Positions 22,259 through 28,783 of a DNA stretch of 28,783 bases are shown here, piece by piece. The stretch spans positions 1 through 28,783 of the forward strand of contig CALRXS010000021.1 of the NCBI GenBank assembly GCA_943372195.1. Direction: 5' to 3'. How positions within the stretch are numbered: the first letter of the stretch is position 1; every line of letters starts with the position of its first letter. The notes under the pieces were generated by a model. The model saw only the letters and a list, made by a program, of their open reading frames with translations, had not been told where the DNA came from and searched no databases. The translations under genes and the position numbers were made by a program. The DNA is from JAEYZM01 sp943372195 (GTDB lineage Bacteria; Bacteroidota; Bacteroidia; Sphingobacteriales; Sphingobacteriaceae).

Positions 22259-22672
22259 CTATTCAAACACTTGTATCTTCGCGTCTTTAATCGTCATATT
22301 CGTAAACTTCCCTTCGTATCTCGTTGCTCTTACAATATGATTATCGATCCAATGATAATTTCCTCCACGTGGCTTACCGAATAATATACCATGATATTTG
22401 AATCCGTTTTTATTCAACCACTCTTCAGTTACTTTTCTATGCTCTTCTGTGCGTGATGTAAAGAAAGTGATAATATGTCCCTCTTCATACCAAGCGTTAA
22501 TAGTTTCTAATGCTCCTTCAAAAAGTTTAGCATCAGCCATTCTTTCTGGTTCTTCATTAGGTATGTCATCGCATATCGTTCCATCAATATCGATCATGTA
22601 ATTTTTTTTATCCTCAGGTAACTTCGGACTTATTAAATTACCGTTTGCGTCTTTTGCTTCTTCTAATTTCAT
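22259..22672 (-). CDS. Small HAD-type hydrolase or phosphatase
   Basis: A 137-residue cytosolic protein with the capless HAD plan. Motif I is YMIDIDGTICDD (nucleophile aspartate in DIDGT), motif II IITFFTSRTEE and motif III/IV in ILFGKPRGGNYHWIDNH. The extra N-terminal segment (MKLEEAKDANGNLISPKLPE) and short size match a Bacteroidota group often mislabelled as phosphoheptose isomerase. The substrate is unknown; a nucleotidase or sugar-phosphate phosphatase is possible. A -7-like TAATTTTG lies upstream on the minus strand at 22729-22736, which would place the TATTGCG heptad array inside its 5' leader. Confidence 0.78.
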   Translation of the reverse strand: MKLEEAKDANGNLISPKLPEDKKNYMIDIDGTICDDIPNEEPERMADAKLFEGALETINAWYEEGHIITFFTSRTEEHRKVTEEWLNKNGFKYHGILFGKPRGGNYHWIDNHIVRATRYEGKFTNMTIKDAKIQVFE

Positions 22673-22677
22673 TTTAG

Positions 22678-22705
22678 TATAGCGTACTGAGTATTGCGTA
22701 TTGCG
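22678..22705. repeat. TATTGCG/TACTGAG heptad array
   Basis: Four in-register heptads: TATAGCG, TACTGAG, TATTGCG, TATTGCG, six bases upstream of the HAD ATG. The array and the following roughly 30 bases closely match 15348-15400. Confidence 0.75.
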
Positions 22706-22752
22706 ATCACTCTATTTATAATATTGTACAAAATTAATTTTCGTACACCTCG

Positions 22753-22812
22753 TTCTTAACTCTTAATTCTTAACTCAATTGGCACATTGGCTAATTGACT
22801 AATTGTCTAATT
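22753..22812. repeat. TTCTTAA heptads followed by an nnCTAATT octad array
   Basis: Three heptads TTCTTAA, CTCTTAA, TTCTTAA (22753-22773), then four octads GGCACATT, GGCTAATT, GACTAATT, GTCTAATT (22781-22812). The stop codon of the membrane Fe-S gene (22807-22809) lies in the last octad. Confidence 0.7.
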
Positions 22813-24102
22813 AACCCAGTTGGTTCTGTCACTCGCCGCAAACTTCCACGGTGCTCCATTCGTCTCAATATTCGTTTGCATTGCATTCAAGCTACTTGGT
22901 GCAGCTGATTCTTCCATCACTAAATATCTTCTAAGATCCATGATGATAGAAAGAGGGTCGATGTTCACCGGACATGCCTCTGTACAAGCGTTACATGATG
23001 TACAAGCCCAAAGTTCTTCTCTTGAAATATAATTATCGAGTAATGATTTATCGTCTTTATAATCTTTACCATGTTTGTCGATGTTGTTACCCACTTCGGT
23101 TAATCGGTCGCGAGTATCCATCATTATTTTTCTTGGTGAAAGTAATTTGCCTGTTTGGTTCGCCGGACAATTAGAGGTACATCTACCGCACTCAGTACAA
23201 GTGTATGCATCCATCAATTGTTTCCAATTTAAATCTTGAACATCCTTTGCTCCGAATCTTCCAGGGTTTTCTACAACTGGTGGCACGAAACTAGGGTCAA
23301 GCATTGCTTTTACTTCGTTCGTTACACTTTGCATATTCGTGAATTTACCCTTCGCATCTAAATTTGAAAAATAAGTATTCGGGAATGCTAAGAAAATATG
23401 GAAGTGTTTAGAATATGGTACATAATTTAAGAAAGCTAAAATCCCTAAAATATGAAACCACCACATACCTCTTTCAATAGCGATTAATGAATTGATTGTA
23501 TCTGGTAATAAATTAACCAAATATTGTGAGATTGGGAATGAACCTGCTTTTGCATAATGTTCAGCACCTAATGTTTGTAATTTTAGATCTGCTGCATTCA
23601 TTAATAGAAATGCCGACATCAATAATACTTCAGTAATTAAAATATAGTTGGCATCCGACTTAGGCCAAGCAGTCATCTCAGTGCCAGTAAATCTTTTTAA
23701 GTTGATGATGTTTCTACGTGCGAAGAATACCACACATGCCAACCAAACGCCTAATGCTAGAACTTCAAATGATCCAATTAATACGTTGTATAAATTACCT
23801 AATAGAGGTGCAAAGATTCTATGTGTACCGAAGATACCATCGATCATGATCTCTAATACTTCGAGGTTGATAATGATAAACCCAGCATAAATGATAAAGT
23901 GAAAAATGAAAGGCACTGCTCTAACAGCCATCTTGGTTTGTCCGAATGCCACCTTAATCATCGTCATCCATCTTTCAGAGCTTCTATCAGATCGATCGAG
24001 TTCTCTACCCAATAAAATATTGCGTCTGATTTTTGATACATTTCTGTAAAAGAGCCATATAGCACCTGCAAGAGCTAACACAAATAATAATTGTAATATC
24101 AT
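22807..24102 (-). CDS. Membrane 4Fe-4S dicluster protein, HdrE/NarI + ferredoxin-like
   Basis: A membrane electron-transfer protein of about 431 residues. About five transmembrane helices in the first 250 residues include AVPFIFHFIIYAGFIIINLE, NVLIGSFEVLALGVWLACVV and WWFHILGILAFLNYVPYSKH. Histidines in the helices could hold b-type haem. Two C-terminal 4Fe-4S motifs follow, CTECGRCTSNCP and CTSCNACTEACP. It probably passes electrons between the quinone pool and the CCG-domain protein at 21371-22159. I choose the ATG at 24102 (MILQLLFVLALAG), which opens a helix; an in-frame TTG at 24159 would add 19 polar residues. The acceptor or donor is not identifiable from the sequence. Confidence 0.85.
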   Translation of the reverse strand: MILQLLFVLALAGAIWLFYRNVSKIRRNILLGRELDRSDRSSERWMTMIKVAFGQTKMAVRAVPFIFHFIIYAGFIIINLEVLEIMIDGIFGTHRIFAPLLGNLYNVLIGSFEVLALGVWLACVVFFARRNIINLKRFTGTEMTAWPKSDANYILITEVLLMSAFLLMNAADLKLQTLGAEHYAKAGSFPISQYLVNLLPDTINSLIAIERGMWWFHILGILAFLNYVPYSKHFHIFLAFPNTYFSNLDAKGKFTNMQSVTNEVKAMLDPSFVPPVVENPGRFGAKDVQDLNWKQLMDAYTCTECGRCTSNCPANQTGKLLSPRKIMMDTRDRLTEVGNNIDKHGKDYKDDKSLLDNYISREELWACTSCNACTEACPVNIDPLSIIMDLRRYLVMEESAAPSSLNAMQTNIETNGAPWKFAASDRTNWVN

Positions 24103-24240
24103 ATAATTGAATGCTTGTTGCGAATTTAAGCTTTTTAGGCCGTTTATGAGTCTCGGCAATAAAAATTTTATTAATTAGACTGATTATAAATTCAGTACGA
24201 ATTATTTTTAAAAAAGATTTTTAAAATACGAAAAAGCCAT

Positions 24241-24248
24241 TACATTTG
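24241..24248 (+). promoter_or_regulatory. -7 element for tRNA-Phe
   Basis: TACATTTG matches TAnnTTTG 31 bases before the tRNA. A T-run at 24218-24222 lies at about the -33 position. Confidence 0.5.
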
Positions 24249-24279
24249 CAGTCCCGAAAGAAAACATCTCTTTCTGAAC

Positions 24280-24352
24280 GGTGATATAGCTCAGTTGGTA
24301 GAGCAAAGGACTGAAAATCCTTGTGTCCTTGGTTCGAATCCGAGTATCACCA
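24280..24352 (+). tRNA. tRNA-Phe (anticodon GAA)
   Basis: A complete 73-base cloverleaf. The acceptor arms GGTGATA and TATCACC pair, the D stem is GCTC/GAGC, the anticodon stem is AAGGA/TCCTT around the loop CTGAAAA (anticodon 24313-24315), and the T arm is CTTGG-TTCGAAT-CCGAG with one T-G pair. The discriminator base is A and no CCA is encoded. A perfect terminator follows immediately, so it is transcribed alone. Confidence 0.97.
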
Positions 24353-24353
24353 C

Positions 24354-24388
24354 AAAAACGCCTCTTAGTTTTCTAAGAGGCGTTTTTT
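24354..24388 (+). terminator. Rho-independent terminator of tRNA-Phe
   Basis: ACGCCTCTTAG (24358-24368) pairs perfectly with CTAAGAGGCGT (24373-24383) across a TTTT loop. An A tract lies before it and a run of T to 24388 after it. Confidence 0.93.
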
Positions 24389-24464
24389 CATTTATACCAA
24401 TTTTTTGGTATTTTCTACAAATAGAAGATTTCGTAATTTGTCTTTGCAACTAAACAAATTAATT

Positions 24465-25721
24465 ATGAATAGATTATTTACTTTTTTGTTGATATTCAGT
24501 TTGTCAACATTTCATTCTTTCGCACAAGATAAATGTGCAACAATGAGTCATTACAATAAAAAGGCAGCAGCAAATCCTTCTTATATTAAACGTATGGTAG
24601 AGGCTGAAAGTCGAATTCAGAGTATGTCTACTCAATCAAGTTCTAGTAGTAAAGTTGTTATTACTATACCTGTGGTTGTTCATGTTATATATAACAATTC
24701 AACACAGAATGTATCTAATCAACAAATATATAATCAAATAGATGTGCTAAATGAAGATTTTAGGCTATTAAATGCTGATTCATTATTGCCATCACATCCA
24801 TTCTGGCAATATACTGCTGATACTGAAATTGAATTTTGTTTAGCAAGTGTTGATCCGAGCGGACAAGCAACAACTGGTATTACAAGAACTCAAACAAGTG
24901 TGCCAACTTGGGTGGAAGCAGATTTAGGTAATATCTATTCCACACAAAATGGTGGTAAAGATAACTGGGACCCTACAAAATATTTAAATATTTATGTGGT
25001 AAGTCTTGACGGAACGACATTAGGTTTTGCATCTTTCCCTACTGAGTTGGCTACAGAACCAGAATATGATGGTGTAGTGATAAGATATGAAGCATTTGGA
25101 TACGGCGGCACTGCAGGTTCAGGTGGTTTTACAGATAATGATTTAGGTAGAACGGGTACACATGAAGTAGGACATTGGCTATTTTTAAGACATATTTGGG
25201 GTGATGCTACATGTGGTGATGATCTTGTAGCAGATACTCCACCTGCAGAGGAAGATAATTATGGTTGTAAAACTTTCCCACATAATGCCTTCAATACTTG
25301 TGGCTCAAATGCAAACGGTGAAATGTATATGAATTATATGGATTATGTGGATGATGCGTGTATGAATATGTTCACATTCGGACAAAAAAGCAGAATGAGA
25401 AATGCTTTGACTACTTATCGTTCTGGCTTATTATCTTCTAATGGTTGTGGTTTAGCTACTAGTTTAAATAATACGAAAGAATTATTCAATGTAGAAATTT
25501 ATCCAAACCCATCTGACGATATTTTCACATTAAAGTTCAATACTACAAACAAGAAACAAATCGTTATTTATAATGCATTTGGATCTATAGTTTATCAGAA
25601 TGATAATTGTACTGATGAAGAATTGATTTTAAACACTGAAAAGTATTTAGCTTCAGGTATATATTTTATAAATGTTATTTCTGAAGAAGGTACTGTTGTT
25701 AAGAAAATGATAATTAAATAA
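24465..25721 (+). CDS. M43 family zinc metalloprotease with T9SS type A sorting domain
   Basis: A secreted protease of the cytophagalysin/pappalysin family, about 418 residues. I choose ATG 24465 because it opens a clean signal peptide (MNRLFTFLLIFSLSTFHSFA). An upstream TTG at 24405 lies 17 bases after the terminator T tract and would put 20 polar residues first. A pro-region precedes the M43 domain. The zinc motif is HEVGHWLFLRH (H233, E234, H237, H243), with Phe where the textbook metzincin motif has Gly, and the Met-turn region MNYMDYVDDACMNMF. The type A sorting domain at the end reads IYPNPSDDIFTLKF, ASGIYFINV, VVKKMIIK. The next gene overlaps its stop by one base. Confidence 0.9.
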   Translation: MNRLFTFLLIFSLSTFHSFAQDKCATMSHYNKKAAANPSYIKRMVEAESRIQSMSTQSSSSSKVVITIPVVVHVIYNNSTQNVSNQQIYNQIDVLNEDFRLLNADSLLPSHPFWQYTADTEIEFCLASVDPSGQATTGITRTQTSVPTWVEADLGNIYSTQNGGKDNWDPTKYLNIYVVSLDGTTLGFASFPTELATEPEYDGVVIRYEAFGYGGTAGSGGFTDNDLGRTGTHEVGHWLFLRHIWGDATCGDDLVADTPPAEEDNYGCKTFPHNAFNTCGSNANGEMYMNYMDYVDDACMNMFTFGQKSRMRNALTTYRSGLLSSNGCGLATSLNNTKELFNVEIYPNPSDDIFTLKFNTTNKKQIVIYNAFGSIVYQNDNCTDEELILNTEKYLASGIYFINVISEEGTVVKKMIIK

Positions 25722-26122
25722 TGATGAACTCGATTTCAAAATATAAAGTATTATTGATGCTTTTTGTATCAATAATACTTCTTAGTTCATGTAGATCTAA
25801 GAAAAAAAGTATTGTTCAAGATGAACAAATTGTTGATACAGTTCAATTATACAATGTTAGTTTTTTTAGTATTGGTTCTGGTATCGATTATAAAAGTCTG
25901 AAGAATTTTGAAGAGATCATAAAATCTAAACAGCTCTCAGACTCGAATTTAGTGTTTAACAAATATCCTTGGGGTAGAGAAGGTGAAGTTGACTATTGTT
26001 TAGATGTCAATAAATTGTCGTTCTCTCAAAAGAAAGAACTTGAAGATAGTATTCGGATGTTACTTTCTACCGCCGAAAATGCTAGATTGAATATTAACAA
26101 GCCTTGTAGAAAAGCTAGATAA
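25721..26122 (+). CDS. Putative lipoprotein (133 aa), unknown function
   Basis: I do not recognise the family. An N-terminal signal (VLLMLFVSIILLSSC) ends in a lipobox with C24, followed by SRKKKS-like basic residues, so it is likely anchored in a membrane facing the periplasm or outside. The mature part is about 110 residues: VSFFSIGSGIDYKSLKNFEE, NKYPWGREGEVDYCLDVNK and a helical end QKKELEDSIRMLLSTAEN. Two further cysteines (in DYCLD and KPCRK) could form a disulfide. The ATG overlaps the stop of the M43 protease gene (TAATG), so translation is coupled and the product may assist the protease. A second ATG follows directly. Confidence 0.7.
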   Translation: MMNSISKYKVLLMLFVSIILLSSCRSKKKSIVQDEQIVDTVQLYNVSFFSIGSGIDYKSLKNFEEIIKSKQLSDSNLVFNKYPWGREGEVDYCLDVNKLSFSQKKELEDSIRMLLSTAENARLNINKPCRKAR

Positions 26123-26160
26123 TTAAAATTTCAATAAAATATAGTATCTTCATTATTATT

Positions 26161-26403
26161 ATGAGGATACTATATTTATTTTCTATCGTTTTTCTTTTGT
26201 TTTCTTGTAAATCAAAAGAAAAAGCAGTACCCCAAAATGGCTTACAAACCTGTCCAGAAGAATGGATTCAAAACCGCATGCCCGGACCTGGTACAAATTT
26301 TGAAGAGTATTATATCGTTGATGGGAAAAGGAGAGAGCTCAAAGAATTTGATTTAGAATGGGTCAAGAAAAACTGTAATATAAAACCAACTGTTGTACAA
26401 TAA
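26161..26403 (+). CDS. Putative small lipoprotein (80 aa), unknown function
   Basis: The family is not recognised. A short signal MRILYLFSIVFLLFSC ends in a lipobox with C16. The mature part of about 64 residues has two cysteines (LQTCPEEW and KKNCNIK) likely to form a disulfide, with the segment YYIVDGKRRELKEFDLEWVK between them. It lies 38 bases after the previous lipoprotein gene and 20 bases before the subtilase gene, all on one strand. That placement suggests a shared role in secretion or control of the two proteases, but nothing in the sequence proves it. Confidence 0.65.
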   Translation: MRILYLFSIVFLLFSCKSKEKAVPQNGLQTCPEEWIQNRMPGPGTNFEEYYIVDGKRRELKEFDLEWVKKNCNIKPTVVQ

Positions 26404-26423
26404 ATAATCTCTATAAACTAAAA

Positions 26424-28783
26424 ATGAACTTAATTAAAAAATCATTTATTGTTGCTAGTATCATTACTGCAACATTGCAAGTGACTAACTCATTTGCTGA
26501 TCAACCTATGTCTGGTAAGCTTAAATATAAGTTTGCGGGATATGAAAAGAAAGCTTTCAAATTTAATGAAGGTGTAACAGAGAAAGATTACATGCCGAAT
26601 ACGGTAGTTGTAAAAATAGATTCTAAATACAAAAGTTCTTTACAGCGTTCATCTATCAGTGTAGATGCTATAAATAATTTAATGCAAAAGATTGGAGCAG
26701 AATCTTCTAATCAGATGTTCCCTAACTCAAAGCCTAGCACCCAAAGAGGTCAATCGGTTGACGTGGTTAGAGATTTATCTGGTATTTATAAAATCAAATA
26801 CACTGCGAACATTCCAATTGAAGATGTTATCAATGAATTTTTAAAATTAGAAGAAGTAGTTTATGCAGAACCTTCATACATCTACAGAACTTCATATATT
26901 CCGAGTGACCCTGATACATTAAATGGTAAAAACTATTACCAAAAAATTATCAAAGCTTATGAAGCATGGAATGTTAACAAGGGAGATACAAGTGTTGTTA
27001 TTGGTATCATCGATACTGGTGGCGATTTAGATCACCCCGATTTAGCAGCAAATGTTAAATATAATTATGCTGATCCGATCGACGGATTAGATAATGATAA
27101 CGATGGTTATGTAGATAATTTCAAAGGTTGGGATTTTATGGGAGCAAGTGCATCAACTGTTGTTCCTGATGGTGACCCTAGTGTAAAATCTGGTGGTAAT
27201 GATCACGGTGTTCACGTAGGTGGTGATGCTTCTGCAGTTGCTGATAATGGAGTGGGTATAGCAGGTGTAGGATTTAAAAGTAAATTATTATTTGTAAAGT
27301 GTACGCCTGACCCTTATGATAATGGTATATACACAGGTTACGAAGGTATTGTTTATGCTGCTGACCATGGTGCGCAGGTAATTAATTGTTCTTGGGGTGG
27401 TTCAGGTGGCGGACAGTTAGGTCAAGATGCAATTGACTATGCTATATCGAAAGGTTCACTAGTAGTTGCAGCAGCTGGTAATAATGGTTCACAAATCAAT
27501 CATTACCCATCAGCTTTTAGAGGTGTATTAGCTGTTGCCTCTTCAACATCTACTGATAGAAAATCTAATTTTTCAAACTTCGGATATTGGGTAGATATTA
27601 TTGCTCCAGGAAGTAGCATATATAGCACTACTTTTAACGATGGATATAATTCATATGATGGTACTTCAATGGCATCACCAATAGTTGCAGGTGCTGCAGC
27701 ATTAGTGAAAGCTCAATTCCCGAACTATACTCCTATGCAAGTTGGAGAACAATTAAGAGTTACTGCTGATGATATCAACTCATTGAACAATGCTTTCAGA
27801 GATAAAATTGGAAAAGGAAGATTAAATGTTTATAAAGCATTAACTGTTTCTTCGCCATCAATACGTGCTAAACAAATTTCATTAATGGACAATAATAATG
27901 GATCGTTCTTACCTAATGATACCATTACCATGACATTAGATTTAATTAATTATTTAGCAAATACAAGTAATTTACAAGTAACTATTTCATCAACTAGTTC
28001 GGCAATTACAATTGTAAATGCTAGTCAAAATGCAGGTGCAATAAATACATTACAATCTAAATTAGTTTCAAACTTTAAAATATTCATCAAACCTACTGTC
28101 ACTGAAAATCAAGTAGTACCTATTAAAATTACTTATTCGGATGGTACATATGTAGATAATGAATACATAGAAATTGAATTAAATATTACTGCTATCAATA
28201 TCAATGTGAATCAAATTGCAAGTACTGCAACAGGTAATGGTAGAATAGGTTATAGAAATGGTGATGCAACAGGCGGACTTGGTGTCGTGTATAACGGTGT
28301 AAATATGTTATATGAAGCAGCATTTATGGTTGCAGCATCGAACACTCAAGTTTCAAATAATGCAAGATCTGAAACAGCTACTCCTGATAATCATTTTACT
28401 TCAACTGAAAGAATTAAACGTGTAATTGCAAATGGAGTAGACTTTTTCTCTACTGGTGAATTTAACGACGCAGCAAGTACAAACCCCATGAACATCACTG
28501 TTAAACACCGTGAATTAGCATGGGCTACTGCACCAAATGATAAATACTTCATAGCTGAATACAGAATCAAAAATAATAATGCATCTGCTCTTAATAATAT
28601 TTTTGCAGGTATGTTCTTCGATTGGGATATTGTAAATTCAGCAGCAAACAAAATTGTTTACGATACAACTTTACGTATGGCTTATTGCTCTACCTTTAAT
28701 ACAGGTGAACCAATGGCTGCTGTTAAAATTTTAAATACAAATGTTAACCCTTCTTACTATGGTCAATCGTATAATGTACCAGG
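26424..28783 (+). CDS. Secreted S8 family serine protease (subtilase), 3' end outside window
   Basis: The frame is open from ATG 26424 to the window end (786 codons). A signal peptide (MNLIKKSFIVASIITATLQV, then TNSFA) is followed by an inhibitor-I9-like propeptide to about residue 155 (NTVVVKID, VVYAEPSYIYRT). The catalytic domain has D197 (VIGIIDTGGD), a calcium-type loop DNDNDGYVDNFKGWDF, H261 (DHGVHVGG), the oxyanion Asn in AAAGNNGS and S415 (DGTSMASP), so the triad is complete. A further 300 or more residues form beta-rich domains. A T9SS sorting domain is likely at the missing C-terminus but is not seen. The gene follows the M43 protease and two lipoproteins. Confidence 0.93.
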   Translation, partial: MNLIKKSFIVASIITATLQVTNSFADQPMSGKLKYKFAGYEKKAFKFNEGVTEKDYMPNTVVVKIDSKYKSSLQRSSISVDAINNLMQKIGAESSNQMFPNSKPSTQRGQSVDVVRDLSGIYKIKYTANIPIEDVINEFLKLEEVVYAEPSYIYRTSYIPSDPDTLNGKNYYQKIIKAYEAWNVNKGDTSVVIGIIDTGGDLDHPDLAANVKYNYADPIDGLDNDNDGYVDNFKGWDFMGASASTVVPDGDPSVKSGGNDHGVHVGGDASAVADNGVGIAGVGFKSKLLFVKCTPDPYDNGIYTGYEGIVYAADHGAQVINCSWGGSGGGQLGQDAIDYAISKGSLVVAAAGNNGSQINHYPSAFRGVLAVASSTSTDRKSNFSNFGYWVDIIAPGSSIYSTTFNDGYNSYDGTSMASPIVAGAAALVKAQFPNYTPMQVGEQLRVTADDINSLNNAFRDKIGKGRLNVYKALTVSSPSIRAKQISLMDNNNGSFLPNDTITMTLDLINYLANTSNLQVTISSTSSAITIVNASQNAGAINTLQSKLVSNFKIFIKPTVTENQVVPIKITYSDGTYVDNEYIEIELNITAININVNQIASTATGNGRIGYRNGDATGGLGVVYNGVNMLYEAAFMVAASNTQVSNNARSETATPDNHFTSTERIKRVIANGVDFFSTGEFNDAASTNPMNITVKHRELAWATAPNDKYFIAEYRIKNNNASALNNIFAGMFFDWDIVNSAANKIVYDTTLRMAYCSTFNTGEPMAAVKILNTNVNPSYYGQSYNVP

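Noticed and set aside
14299..24352. Functional linkage of pheS and tRNA-Phe
   Set aside because: They are 9 kb apart on opposite strands with separate promoters, so the joint presence is most likely coincidence.
24405..24464. Upstream TTG start for the M43 protease
   Set aside because: It begins 17 bases after the tRNA terminator and would place a polar segment before an otherwise clean signal peptide; ATG 24465 is preferred.
28391..28651. 86-residue minus-strand open frame at the window end
   Set aside because: It is antisense to the subtilase, whose plus-strand frame is open and well formed from 26424 to the window edge.

Overview
The window is a low-GC stretch of a Bacteroidota chromosome. 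The evidence is consistent: type IX secretion (T9SS) C-terminal sorting domains of both type A and type B, a BT_3928-type DoxX protein, the bacillithiol enzymes BshA and bacilliredoxin, small lipoproteins of kinds common in the phylum, and promoters of the Bacteroidota form TTTG-N18-20-TAnnTTTG. I cannot place it below phylum level. It is an ordinary chromosomal region with no phage, plasmid, CRISPR or insertion-sequence genes.

Layout. 1-667 is the N-terminal two thirds of ahcY on the minus strand, divergent from a bacilliredoxin gene (834-1244). A long hairpin separates the latter from the convergent folP-cdaA pair (1306-2937, minus). A tight plus-strand operon follows (DUF1599 protein, BT_3928-type DoxX protein, orphan Dpp/Opp-type permease; 2990-5704). 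Then come minus-strand aroK with a PyrR-like phosphoribosyltransferase, a conserved unknown protein and rlmD (5722-8788). Two tandem paralogous secreted T9SS type B proteins occupy 8831-12886. A 36-residue small-protein gene (12892-13002, minus) with a near-consensus promoter and a structured, gene-free stretch (13003-13308) precede the minus-strand run tetR, Rieske-like lipoprotein, pheS and kbl (13309-16669). trhO and bshA (16770-19003, plus) face a minus-strand run: MauG/MbnH-type di-haem peroxidase, MbnP-like lipoprotein, an unknown 168-residue protein, a CCG-domain Fe-S protein, a HAD-type phosphatase and a membrane 4Fe-4S protein (19035-24102). After tRNA-Phe (24280-24352) and its terminator comes a secreted-protein group on the plus strand: an M43 metalloprotease with a T9SS type A tail, two small lipoproteins and a subtilase that runs off the end of the window.

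How genes work together. BshA makes the bacillithiol precursor and bacilliredoxin uses bacillithiol to reverse protein thiolation. FolP with AroK, and PheS with tRNA-Phe, are housekeeping functions. The peroxidase and MbnP-like lipoprotein overlap in design with the MbnH/MbnP pair, in which a di-haem enzyme oxidises a tryptophan of its partner. The two Fe-S proteins probably form an HdrD/LutA-like electron-transfer unit.

The most unusual signal is not a gene. Nearly every spacer from about 5.7 to 22.8 kb holds short tandem arrays with a unit of exactly 7, or sometimes 8, bases (for example TACTCAG, TATTGCG, TATTCCG, CATCCTA, TACTTAA, GTAGCTA, TTCTTAA). The units differ in sequence but share a length. 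Several arrays contain the stop codon of the adjacent gene, and three spacers share the same composite of two heptad blocks. A second non-coding signal is a pair of hairpins at 13134-13236 whose stems differ by one compensatory base pair, nested inside a possible closing stem and inside inverted heptad blocks.
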